A stretch of DNA of 10,310 nt from Jimgerdemannia flammicorona (GCA_003990745.1 RBNI01007437.1:1-10310), one strand, 5' to 3'; positions 1 through 7,265 are shown, numbered from the stretch's first letter. Notes: generated by a model from the letters alone, not told the origin. Numbers and translations: made by a program.

Positions 1-18
1 AAAAAAAATAAAAAAAAA
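1..18. repeat. A-rich tract at window edge
   Basis: Seventeen of the first 18 bases are A. It could be the poly(A) tail of a plus-strand retroelement ending here, like the A tails at 2879-2890 and 10305-10310, but no ACTATA-type LINE end is visible because the window begins here. It may equally be a simple A run. Confidence 0.4.
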
Positions 19-420
19 GAGGATGTACTTCATACAAAATTGATCTTGACCTTAAGAAAACAATCTTCTAGAATATCCAGAACTTCCAGAAAACCCTTCC
101 AGAACTATGTAATGATTACTCTAAAAAGCAACTCTCTTATATTGTCTTTATTAATTATTATCAATATTCTCTATCTATACTCCTACCTCTTTACTACTTA
201 TTTAATATATTTAACATTAGTCATTTTCATCTAGCTATCTTTTCTCTTAATAGTAGTCTTCAATACTTCTCAAATACTAAAAGCTAATGTTTAGCTATAC
301 TGATTTAGATTACCAGTATCTATCTTAATATTAGTTACTTATCTCTTACTCTCTCTACTAATCTCCTCTAGAAATCACTCTACTTTCTTCCAGTTATTAG
401 TCTTAATAAGTATAGTGCTT
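19..420. other. AT-rich stretch, no supportable gene
   Basis: This stretch is strongly AT-rich with pyrimidine-rich runs on the plus strand (CTTCTAGAA, CTCTCTACTAATCTCC). Plus-strand reading gives only short hydrophobic peptides. One minus-strand frame from about 421 downward reads as a K/R/L/E-rich peptide broken by about 20 stops; it has no recognisable motif, so I do not call a gene. It is probably decayed repeat DNA. Confidence 0.5.
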
Positions 421-586
421 TTAAATAAATTGAATTAATTTAAATCAAATTAAATTGGAGTTAATTGGAGTTGAATTAAATTGAGGATTTTTTGATTCAA
501 ATCAAAGTTGAATCAAATCAAAGTTGAATCAAATTGAGGATCTAATTTAATTTGATCAAATTGAATTGAGAGTTCAATTTTATTCA
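420..586. repeat. AT-rich repeat field of AATTGAAT / AAATCAAA words
   Basis: Short words such as TTGAATTAA, AAATCAAAT, TTAATTGGAGTT and AAATTGAGGAT recur in both orientations across this segment, forming imperfect direct and inverted repeats. It contains the exact 16-bp tandem at 499-530. No coding potential is seen. Confidence 0.6.
499..530. repeat. exact 16-bp tandem duplication
   Basis: The unit AAATCAAAGTTGAATC occurs twice head to tail (499-514 and 515-530) without mismatch, and a third degenerate unit begins at 531 (AAATTGAGGATC). An exact repeat inside otherwise decayed DNA suggests a recent slippage event. Confidence 0.85.
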
Positions 587-614
587 AATCTTATATCATC
601 AATCTTATATTATC
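587..614. repeat. 14-bp tandem repeat, two copies
   Basis: AATCTTATATCATC (587-600) is followed directly by AATCTTATATTATC (601-614), differing by one C/T, and then by a partial third unit AATCTT. Confidence 0.75.
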
Positions 615-958
615 AATCTTTTTATTTATAATTATTGGTCTATTCATTTTCATACTATTTATTCAAGTATCCTAATTCCTATCCTAATTTATTTACAATT
701 CAGTATTCCTGGTATAATTCCAGCACCTGATGTACATATAAATTCTAGCATTCTCAGTATGATCTTGCATTCATTCAAGTATTTCCAGTATGTCTGACCA
801 TAGTAGCTGCTATTTGATGTATATTATCATATAGTTTTTTGCCTAGAGAAATGTTAGGGATAGTTGGATCAAGATGTTGACAAATTCTGAGAATAGTATG
901 GTATATTTTACTATATACTCTGTAATTATAGTAACTTGTAGTATATTGTTCTCTTCTT
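615..958. other. AT-rich stretch, nothing recognised
   Basis: Roughly 340 bases of AT-rich DNA with no open frame, no RNA-gene signature and no clear repeat family. Scattered CCAGTAT / ATTCCTGG words recur around 700-800 but form no ordered array. Confidence 0.5.
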
Positions 959-1125
959 GGCTTTAGGGCTGAGGCTTGAGGGGCTAGAGCTTAAGAGACT
1001 GAGGCCAGGGCTTGAGAGGCTGGGGCTTGAGGGGCCAGGGTCAGGGCTTGAGAGCCAGTAGGAGCTTGGGCTTGAGAGCTGGTAGGGGCTTAGACTTGAG
1101 GGCTGGTAAGAGCATAGCTAGCTGA
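959..1125. repeat. G-rich minisatellite built on GGGCTTGAG
   Basis: The word GGCTTGAG or a close variant (AGCTTAAG, GACTTGAG) recurs about eight times at roughly 14-30 bp spacing, separated by GGCTGG, GGCCAGG or AGCCAGTAGG linkers. Base composition switches sharply from AT-rich flanks to G-rich on the plus strand. It is an irregular variable-length minisatellite with no coding frame. Its CTTGAG/GAGCTT words resemble the motif of the larger array that starts near 1429, so the two may share an origin. Confidence 0.75.
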
Positions 1126-1428
1126 GATAAATCTCTCAAGCACTTTCTCTATTTTCTTCTTGTTTTTCTTATAGTTTTTATTACTCTTATTATTATTATC
1201 ATTATTTAGCTATTTAAAAAAACTTTGCTGATAGTCTTATTTATTTCTTTGAAGTGCTTGAACAAGTCTTCAAAATAAACTTATAGGGATAAATAGTGAA
1301 GATAATTTTGAAATTTGTTAGTTATTTTTTTTTTTTTTTAGCTAAAAATACAGATAGAAGTGCAGCTTAGATAGCCTATTTATATGTTTTTTATCTGATG
1401 CTTAGATTCAAATATAGTATAATGCCAA
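1126..1428. other. AT-rich spacer with T15 run
   Basis: AT-rich DNA containing pyrimidine-rich runs and a T15 homopolymer (1325-1339). No gene or RNA is recognised. A CTTAGATTCAAATATAG word at about 1401 is a degenerate forerunner of the array that follows. Confidence 0.5.
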
Positions 1429-1885
1429 GAGCTTCAAATATATATAACAGTATAATGTTAAGAGCTTTGAATATAGTGATAATGATACAATGAGTCAATA
1501 TGGAGAGCTTTAAATATAGTGGTGATACAGTTAAGCTGGTGTAATGCTAAGAGCTTCAAATATAGTAGTGATGATATAATGAGTCAATATGGAGAGCTTT
1601 GAATATAGTGGTAATGTAGTTAAGCTGAGAACTTCAAATATAGCCATAATACTGAAAGCTTTGAATATAGTGGTGATATAGTGAGGCAATATAGAGAGCT
1701 TCAAAGCAGTGATGCTATCAGGAAGCTTTGGCAGACAGATAGCTTTGATGGAGCCAATATGGTATAGAGCAGGAGAGCTTTAAAGTAGTAATGCTATTAG
1801 GAAGCATTGATAGTACCAATAGTACAAACAAGTAGCTTCAGTGGTAATACAGTGAACTAATATGATGTAGACAAGTAAGCTAAGA
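1429..1885. repeat. array of AGAGCTTNRAATATAG motifs with 89-bp higher-order unit
   Basis: The core GAGCTT(T/C)(G/A)AATATAG or a decayed version starts at about 1429, 1462, 1505, 1551, 1594, 1628, 1655 and 1695, with weaker copies to about 1883. Pairs 1462/1551 and 1505/1594 are each 89 bp apart. The blocks 1462-1550 and 1551-1639 align over most of their first 77 bases, sharing an AATGAGTCAATATGGAGAGCTTT segment nearly intact. After about 1690 the units degrade. The array lies just beyond the C-terminal end of the minus-strand hAT transposase, where the subterminal region of an hAT element would be. Transposase-binding subterminal repeats are therefore a reasonable inference, but no terminal inverted repeat has been located. 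Confidence 0.75.
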
Positions 1886-2015
1886 GCTTGAAATATAGAC
1901 ACTTTGTTGTTCAGAATTCTGATATAATAATCAGATATATATATATATTTAGTATCTCAAGAAACTATATTTTGAGATTATACTATATTTTGAGATCAGA
2001 ATACTAGACTGATTG
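1886..2015. other. 3' flank of the hAT transposase gene (minus strand)
   Basis: AT-rich, with a (TA)n run near 1936-1949 and two copies of ATATTTTGAGAT (about 1968 and 1986). On the minus strand it follows the last recognisable transposase codons. It would be 3' UTR or non-coding element DNA. Confidence 0.4.
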
Positions 2016-2198
2016 CTATACCTTTAAACACATATATTCATGAATTATTTCAGAGTCTAAAGCACCTCTTTTGGGTATTATAAGATCTGTACTATTTGAA
2101 AAAACCTACTCAATCAGAGTACTTATTGCTGGGATAGCTAAATAGTTATATACTATTTTTACTAGATTTCAGAAATCTCCACTATAGCTCTAATGTTT
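2016..2198 (-). other. hATC C-terminal dimerisation domain (last exon of hAT relic)
   Basis: Sixty-one codons from 2198 down to 2016. Key segments are NLVKIVYNYLAIPAIST, a position normally Glu-Arg/Gln-Val-Phe-Ser that reads E-stop-VFS, and KRGALDSEIIHEYMCLK. This is the conserved dimerisation block of hAT transposases. Three in-frame stops are visible before the end, at codons 3 (TAG), 10 (TGA) and 31 (TAG), plus the terminal TAG at 2018-2016, which may or may not be the original stop. Confidence 0.88.
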
Positions 2199-2271
2199 CT
2201 AATAAATTGAATTAATTAGAAAAAACTTTTGAAATATATAGACTAAATTTAAATATGGAAGCCCAACTCAC
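2199..2271 (-). other. intron of hAT relic (73 bp, intact GTGAGT donor)
   Basis: Donor GTGAGT follows the codons Trp-Trp-Gln (2277-2272 and before) and the acceptor is TTATTAG. Removing it joins Trp-Trp-Gln to Lys-His in phase 0, giving the WW-x-x-H pattern expected just before hATC. Confidence 0.8.
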
Positions 2272-2609
2272 TTGCCACCATGATAATGTATTAACTCTTA
2301 ATTGAAATTTAACAATTTTACTTTTTAAATAAGCATCTACCTCCTGCTCAGGATTTGTTATTAGTTTTTGTCTTTTGTTATCATAGAATATATATTTATC
2401 TAGTTTAGTAAGAATGACATTATTATCTTCAATTATAGCATTGATGTCAATATTGATATCAATGTTAGAAATTGTACAATAAACTGATCTAGATAGAGGG
2501 GCATAGTTTTTATTATAGACTGTATGAAGTTTGTTTTTAGTTTCTTGAATCCAAATATCTTCCCAACTATGAAATGAATAATATCCTAGTTTAATCCTGA
2601 GATTGAGAA
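2272..2609 (-). other. hAT exon five: long stop-free linker before hATC
   Basis: 112 codons plus two phase bases with no stop codon, although every other exon of this gene has several. It reads from LGYYSFHSWEDIW near its start to LITNPEQEVDAYLKSKI and WWQ at the end, which is the usual acidic, variable linker ahead of the dimerisation domain. Confidence 0.85.
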
Positions 2610-2727
2610 CTGGTTTTCATTTCAAAAAATAGATTTACATATAGTAACTAATCAATCAAGCAAATTTTGAATTTTGAAACTGTCTTAAAGCAAATTTCAA
2701 AATAGATTTATTGAAATATTTACTTAC
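2610..2727 (-). other. intron of hAT relic (118 bp, intact GTAAGT donor)
   Basis: Donor GTAAGTAAA follows Gly-Thr-A and the acceptor is AACCAG. Splicing restores an Ile codon (A|TT) and continues in the frame of exon five; phase 1. Confidence 0.8.
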
Positions 2728-2753
2728 TAGTACCAATATAATAAAGACCATCT

Positions 2754-2769
2754 ATTATTGAATAATATA
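2754..2769. repeat. target-site duplication, left copy
   Basis: ATTGAATAATATA (2757-2769) is repeated exactly at 2894-2906 on the other side of the LINE fragment. Including three more bases gives ATT here and GTC there, differing only by two transitions, so the duplication was probably 16 bp. Confidence 0.85.
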
Positions 2770-2890
2770 GAGGGGGCGGGGACCCCCTAGGGGAATTGGA
2801 TAGAGGTAGAGATAGGCACAGTATATTATATAGAAGATAGATAGATGTTTTAATAAAGAAAGAAGTCTGAGTAACTATAAAAAAAAAAAA
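2770..2890 (+). mobile_element. 5'-truncated LINE 3' end inserted in the hAT gene
   Basis: 121 bp in plus orientation, starting GAGGGGGCGGGG and ending in ACTATA plus an A tail. Shared with the large LINE's 3' end (about 10207-10310) are the G-rich/CCCCC/GGGG hairpin followed by ATTGGATAG, the AATAAA signal (2852-2857 here), and the final GAGT-AACTATAAAAAA-type tail. A 13-16 bp target duplication flanks it. These are the hallmarks of a LINE copy made by aborted target-primed reverse transcription. A SINE that borrows the LINE tail is an alternative, but no tRNA-like A and B boxes are visible. It is non-autonomous and contains no ORF. Confidence 0.88.
2879..2890 (+). repeat. A12 tail of truncated LINE copy
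   Basis: Twelve consecutive A directly follow ACTAT and directly precede the right target-site copy, as expected for a retroposed poly(A) tail. Confidence 0.85.
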
Positions 2891-2906
2891 GTCATTGAAT
2901 AATATA
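2891..2906. repeat. target-site duplication, right copy
   Basis: GTCATTGAATAATATA, matching 2754-2769 with two transitions. On the minus strand this copy reads Tyr-Tyr-Ser-Met-Thr of the hAT core, whereas the left copy reads Tyr-Tyr-Ser-Ile-Ile, so the left copy carries the mutated bases. Confidence 0.85.
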
Positions 2907-3189
2907 TCTTCAACTTATCAATAGCTGCTATTATTGCCTAATAAATAATATCTGTCAGCTCTCCCATCTTTGATATTCAAATATCTTTGTCATCCTCCAA
3001 CTTATTCAGCAGATAGTTGTAAATTGGAATAGCTATATAAACTGTTATATATTTCTGCTTAGCTGTAAGATCTATTATCTTTTGAAAGTTCTTTAGAATT
3101 TTTATAATATCTTTTAGCATCTGCCAAATATTATCTTCAATAGCATATTTTTACAAATCTTTATTAGCTATAATTGTTGTAGTTAAGGG

Positions 3190-3280
3190 CTATTAATAAA
3201 AATTAATTTATTAATAAATAAATTATTATAATATAAATTATAATATAATATAATATAATATAATATAATATAAAACTTAT
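3190..3280 (-). other. intron of hAT relic (91 bp, donor mutated to ATAAGT)
   Basis: Phase-0 join of ...LELSE to PLTTTIIANK. The acceptor is TTAATAG. The donor position reads ATAAGT, one G->A change from GTAAGT. The intron contains an ATAAT microsatellite. Confidence 0.7.
3224..3273. repeat. (TAATA)n microsatellite within hAT intron
   Basis: Near-perfect repetition of the five-base unit TAATA, about eight to nine units, giving way to TAAAAC. Confidence 0.8.
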
Positions 3281-3670
3281 CTCTGATAATTCTAAGGCTT
3301 ATTTAATCATAAAATATGTCAAATTCCACTGAGTCTTAATATCTAGAATAAGTTCTTTTGGATTACTGATTCTAAAAGCTTTATATTGTACTTTAAATCA
3401 ATCAAGATATTACAGTGATAACTGGATCTTGATAATACTTATTTGGAGTTTTGAAGTTAGTTCTTCATCATCATCAGTCTTCATATAAACTAAAAAGGCC
3501 TGAGCAGCCAGATTAATAATATGAGCCAGGTAGCAAATATATTATATTGGCTGATAAAGACCAGTATCAAACTCCATTCCAATTGCTTGAAAAAATGTAT
3601 TGTTATTGGATACATTGTCTGTTGTTATAGCTAATATCTAGAGTAAAAGATTAATAATTCAAAATATAAG

Positions 3671-3818
3671 TTTTTGAAAATTCCAACCTTTTTTGAAAAT
3701 TCTGATCTTTTTTGAAAATCTCACTCTTTTTTGAAAATCCTGCCCTTTTTTGAAAAATCCTGCTCTTTTTCAAAAAATCCCAAAAATTCTACTCTTTTTT
3801 GAAAATCTTGACCATTCT

Positions 3819-3821
<3 letters not shown>
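3671..3821. repeat. 19-bp minisatellite (TTTTTTGAAAATCCTGCTC type)
   Basis: Seven units beginning TTTTT(T)GAAAA or TTTTTCAAAA and ending in a variable YYRNYC segment. Unit lengths are 18, 19, 19, 19, 20, 29 and 27 bases. Each unit centre TTTTGAAAA is almost self-complementary. It lies entirely inside the hAT intron. Confidence 0.85.

Positions 3822-3871
<50 letters not shown>
3822..3871. repeat. T50 homopolymer
   Basis: Fifty consecutive T flanked by CTGAC on the left and GACTTTTTC on the right. On the transposase strand it is A50. It may be an expanded final minisatellite unit or an old poly(A) tail. Its length is likely to be unstable and prone to assembly error. Confidence 0.9.
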
Positions 3872-3872
<1 letters not shown>

Positions 3873-4108
3873 ACTTTTTCAAAATATGATCTATGTATCT
3901 TTGTCTGTATACCAAAATCTCAAACACATCTTCTAAAGATATCAGTAAGATTTTCACCTGAATAAGATCTTGATAGTTTAATAAAATCAATCAGCATATA
4001 GTTGAGTTGCCAATTCTGACAGATCTAATATACATTAATTCCAAGAAATGCATATATATTTAGAGATGTCCATGTATCAACAGTGAAGAATATTCAATCT
4101 TATATATT

Positions 4109-4198
4109 CTATTTTCGAATACAATAAGATTAATTTGAATAGATATTTAACTTAGAAATATTTGAATTAATATTTAATGTCAAAATATTAGATCTTAT
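4109..4198 (-). other. intron of hAT relic (90 bp, donor mutated to ATAAGA)
   Basis: The join ...TIKIILQ to NI(Q)D(R)IFFTVDTWTS matches the usual LLQ-N-x-x-(G/D)RI-x-F order of hAT transposases. The acceptor is AAAATAG. The donor reads ATAAGATC, one G->A from GTAAGATC. Confidence 0.72.
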
Positions 4199-4408
4199 CT
4201 GTAGTATAATTTTGATAGTATCATGTTTCTGTTGAAAGGCCAGTTTAATTTCATTTCATATAGTTCCAGTAGAAGGCATAATAATGTCTGGTTTCAAAAG
4301 AGAAAAAAGATCTTTCAACTTTAAATTCTCAACAACTATAAAAGGCTAACTATTATTGATAATTCAGTAAACAAGCTTTTCTCAAAATAATGGTATAGAG
4401 AATTTTGA

Positions 4409-4526
4409 CTATTTTGAATATTATAAAGTAATAATAAATTAACGAGCCTCTTTCCAGTACCATTCAGGTTACACAACCTTTGAAGAGCACTTACTACATC
4501 ATTTTTGGAGAAAAGAGACTAACAAT
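4409..4526. other. hAT/LINE junction zone and LINE 5' UTR
   Basis: Base composition changes abruptly near 4440, from AT-rich hAT relic to mixed sequence beginning AACGAGCC. I place the LINE 5' end about there, giving an 86-base 5' UTR before the ATG at 4527. On the minus strand, GTAAGT at 4494-4489 and ATAG at 4412-4409 could instead bound a sixth hAT intron of 86 bp, which would put the junction nearer 4500. No target duplication can be checked because the other side lies outside the window. Confidence 0.5.
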
Positions 4527-6551
4527 ATGGTGACTGACAGGCAACCTGAGGTGCATACTGGGCAGAGTGGCCCAAGCGCTTTCGACTGACAGTAGGTGGG
4601 AAGGGGTCCAGGCCTGGGGGGGGGTATGAGGGGGCTGCTGGTGGGTGGACATAGAAGGGGTGGAGGAGGTGGAGGAGGCTCAGGATCTGGGAGGACAAGC
4701 TTCATGGAGACGGTGAAGGGGAGACAGCAGGCATCAGGGCTGGAGGGCTGGCTGAGGAAGGGCAAGGAAAATGAGAAGGGGACAGCACAGGGGGGAGTAG
4801 CCCTTGGAAGGGGGGGCAGTGGAGCTGGGGGAGTAGTGGCTGGGGAGAGTGTGACTGCTGATGGCGATGGGACTGTCAATCTGGAAAAAAATCTAGATGT
4901 GATAGCTGATGGTGAGGCTGAGCGGCTGAGGCTTAGATGACAAGGGGACTTGGTGGATGGTGTAACAGGTCTGGCGGTGGCCCCATTGCTCAAAAAATCA
5001 ATTTCGGCATTCACGGTTACACTGTGCTTCCGGGGCCTAGCGGTGATAGCAAAAATGGTACTGGGACTCATCGCTAAGCAGGTGGCCAGAGCTACGTCGG
5101 TGAAGTTTTTGAAGGGACTGGAGAGAGTGAAGGTGGGTTTTGAGGAGATAGCACTGTTGGAGGAGGCCCTGAAGGTTGGATTGGTGGTTGGGGAGGTGTG
5201 TATTTCAATAGCATATTGTCTGAAGTGAGATCCCAGGGTGGTCCAACTGCTGGTGAAAGGAGTTCTGATGGTGATGGTGATGGAGATGAGAAAGAGGGTT
5301 GAGGATTTCATAATAGAATATAGAAAGGTGGTGGATATCAGATTCCGGGTCTGGGAAGGGACCTCGCTCAGGACTGGTGACATAGATGTGAGGATTCAGC
5401 TGGCTGGGAAGGAAGCTACTGGGAAGACGAGGAACTGGCCTTCAGCAATGGTCTGGGGAGTGATTTTGTATAAGGTGATGAGGGTGAAGGGAAGTGAGGA
5501 GGAGGAGAAAGATTTATTGGAAGTGCTGGAAGAGTTGGAGGGTGCTGTAGAGAGGCAAGCGAAGGCTTGGGTGGCTTTCATGGAGTCGATACACTTGGAG
5601 GTGGTGGATGGAAAGCAGATTTGAGTGACCAAGGAGCAGTGGGAAAGGACTCAGGGGCATAAGAGGCAGAAAGAGCTGCTGGCCAAGCTGGATAACAGAC
5701 TGCTGGGAAATGCGAGCAAGGTGAAGGGTACCAGGGGTGCCAAAGCGAGTATCTGGGCTAGCAAGGGGGAGGGGAAGGACAAGAAGGAGACAGGAAAGGA
5801 TGAGGAGAAGGCTAGTAAGGATCTATTTGCTGATGGTATGTTTGAGGTTTGGGAGGAGGACTGGGAGGGCTCCCCTACCCCTACCCCTCTTATCAGGCAC
5901 AGCCTGGCTTCCCGAAATAGGGCAGAAGAAGATGTGCCAATGCAAGGGGCCCAGAGGGTACAATTCAGAGTTCCGAAGGTGGTGTATGGAGGACAGGGGG
6001 TGGCAGCTGGTGAGGAGGAACTGGTGGATGTCCCAGAGGTATGGGATGAGTCTGCAAGTGTTGGAGCTGACACCACGATGTTGGAGGGAGGGAGGCCAGC
6101 AACTCCAGGAGGGAAGGAGGTGGGGAACTTACTTTGGATATGTCGGATAATGAATAACTTGGCGGTAGAAGAGTTGGGGGAGGTGGACTTGCAAGTGATG
6201 AGTGATGAGTATTGGGCAGGGATACTGCAGGGGGATGGAGTGGTGATGGCATTGAAGGCGGAAATTCTGGTGGTGTACCTAGAGGAGGAGGGGTATGAGG
6301 TGGATAAGGAGAGAGAGGCAGAGATGGCAGTTGTCACTAGAGAGCGAGTGGAATACTGTTGGAACAAGCGTCATGGACTACAGCTCTGGCAGGAGGCATG
6401 CATAGAATACCAAGAGGAGTTCAAGGAGAAGGCAGATGGAGAGATGAAGGAACTGCTGGCTGGATTGGAGGCTCAGAGGGCAGAAGAGGAGGAGGTGGCA
6501 GCAGAACACAATCTGGACATGGTGCAGGAGGAGATGAGCATGGAGCAGTAG
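4527..6551 (+). pseudogene. LINE ORF1 protein, five premature stops
   Basis: The first ATG of the frame is at 4527 (MVTDRQPEVHTGQ); 674 codons run to TAG at 6549. Internal stops lie at 4587 (TGA), 4593 (TAG), 4938, 5226 and 5622 (TGA). The frame never shifts. The N-terminal part is glycine-rich (a Gly7-Ser-Gly-Ser-Gly run near 4656-4690). The middle is hydrophobic/basic. The region 5740-5830 is lysine/glutamate-rich, and the C-terminal 60 residues are strongly acidic/basic and likely helical or coiled (KEKADGEMKELLAGLEAQRA). In LINEs, ORF1 binds the element RNA and forms the RNP with ORF2. No CCHC knuckle or RRM can be recognised here, so the role rests on position alone. ORF2 follows in the same frame 30 bases downstream. 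Antisense ORFs over this region reflect its purine-rich composition. Confidence 0.75.
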
Positions 6552-6581
6552 AGATTGATTGCCAACATAACATATTTCATA

Positions 6582-7265
6582 ATGAACAGTACAACCAACA
6601 TTTTTTCTCTAAATGTGAATGGGTTACGGGGTGCTGCGCAATGTAGGAACATTTTTACTTGGATGAAGGGATTGGAGGCTGATCTCTTCCTCTTGCAGGA
6701 TGTTAGGTGTGAGGATGATGCTGATAAGATGGAGTGGATGAAGGAATGGGGTGGTGTGGCGATCTGGAAGGGCAAGGTTGGGATTTTGGTTCGGAAAGGC
6801 AGAGGGGAGATACAGGATGTGAGGAGCTGGGGGGAGAGACTGGTCTGGGGTAAGTGGATTCAGGCAGGCTGGGAGCCAGTTACAGTTGGCTCCTATTACT
6901 GTCCTGCGAAATGGAGTGAGCAGATAGATTGGGTGAAAGGTCTGCAGGAGAGTGGGAGCCTTGTAGAGGCTGGGGTGGATATGCTTGGGGGAGATTTTAA
7001 TATGGTATGGGACATGCTATTGGATAGAACAGATGGAGGACAAGGTGCTGAGGGCAGGAGCGGAGGACTGATGGCATAGGAGGAAGTCAAAAGGCTAAGT
7101 ACACTGATAGATGCTGGTCGGGAGTACTGGGGGAATAGGAGGGTATATACTCATTGGGCAGGGGGTCTGGGGACAAGGATCGACTGGATTTTGACTGCCA
7201 GCTGCTGGGGCCTAGATGTTTGGAAGTCACTGGAGGTAGAATGGTGTCCATGGTTGGATCACTGG
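6582..7265 (+). other. APE-type endonuclease domain of ORF2
   Basis: Catalytic landmarks, numbered from the ATG, are Asn13 (LNVNGL), Asp40 (LLQDVR), Asp138 and Asn140 (GGDFN), Asp201 (TRIDWIL) and Asp226-His227 (LDH). Spacing closely follows other LINE APE domains. The residue at 40 is normally Glu; here codon GAT at 6699-6701 gives Asp. One premature stop falls at 7077. This domain would make the target-site nick. Confidence 0.9.

Larger units (their letters stand above)
3638..3898 (-). other. expanded intron of hAT relic (261 bp, donor mutated)
   Basis: It separates FGIQTK (ending at 3899) from ILAITTDN (beginning at 3637), residues that are adjacent in hAT transposases. The acceptor is CTCTAG. 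The donor reads ATACAT where GTACAT would be expected. It is more than twice as long as the other introns because of a minisatellite and a T50 run, so it may be an intron that gained repeat DNA, or an intron plus an insertion. Confidence 0.65.
2016..4408 (-). pseudogene. hAT (Ac-like) transposase pseudogene, six exons, N-terminus missing
   Basis: This is a relic of a cut-and-paste DNA transposase. On the minus strand six exon blocks read in order: 4408-4199, 4108-3899, 3637-3281, 3189-2728, 2609-2272 and 2198-2016, about 540 codons. Family signatures include PFIVVENLKLKDLFSLLKPD, FFTVDTWTSLNIYAFLGIN, SYSGENLTDIF with FGIQTK, then LAITTDNVSNN, LAHIINLAAQAF, TQWNLTYFMI and the C-terminal hATC block (YLAIPAIST, VFSNSTDLIIPKRGALDSE). 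Block lengths are whole codons, or complement each other in phase, so the exon boundaries support one another. All blocks except 2609-2272 contain in-frame stops, most at expected Gln, Arg or Trp positions (CAR/CGA to TAR/TGA, TGG to TAG/TGA). Exon four is split by a LINE fragment. The N-terminal BED zinc finger usual for this family is absent; the plus-strand LINE begins just upstream. It is non-functional. Family assignment is firm; exact splice sites are inferred. Confidence 0.9.

Noticed and set aside
40..234. 64-aa plus-strand ORF in AT-rich DNA
   Set aside because: Hydrophobic Ile/Leu/Tyr peptide with no motif; typical chance ORF in AT-rich sequence.
90..421. Minus-strand frame rich in Lys/Arg/Leu/Glu with about 20 stops, possibly a deaminated coiled-coil ORF
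   Set aside because: Although the stops could be decayed Gln/Arg/Trp codons, no family motif is visible and AT-rich DNA alone gives many stops.
1429..1885. CRISPR array
   Set aside because: Repeats are degenerate with irregular spacing, the spacers are themselves repeated, and the context is eukaryotic transposons.
2770..2890. Fragment as a SINE
   Set aside because: It lacks a tRNA- or 5S-like head and consists entirely of LINE-tail-like sequence; 5' truncation of the LINE is simpler.
3721..3990. Poly-Lys / poly-Phe ORFs around the T50 run on both strands
   Set aside because: They come from the homopolymer and minisatellite within an intron, not from a gene.
4499..5383. 294-aa antisense ORF (Pro/Ser/Thr-rich) opposite LINE ORF1
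   Set aside because: It is the complement of G-rich sense DNA, is low-complexity, has no recognisable domain, and its end runs into the hAT/LINE junction. The sense frame joins in phase with ORF2.
5651..6367. 238-aa antisense ORF opposite ORF1
   Set aside because: Same antisense phase and same Ser/Pro-rich composition as the previous one; explained by purine-rich sense codons.
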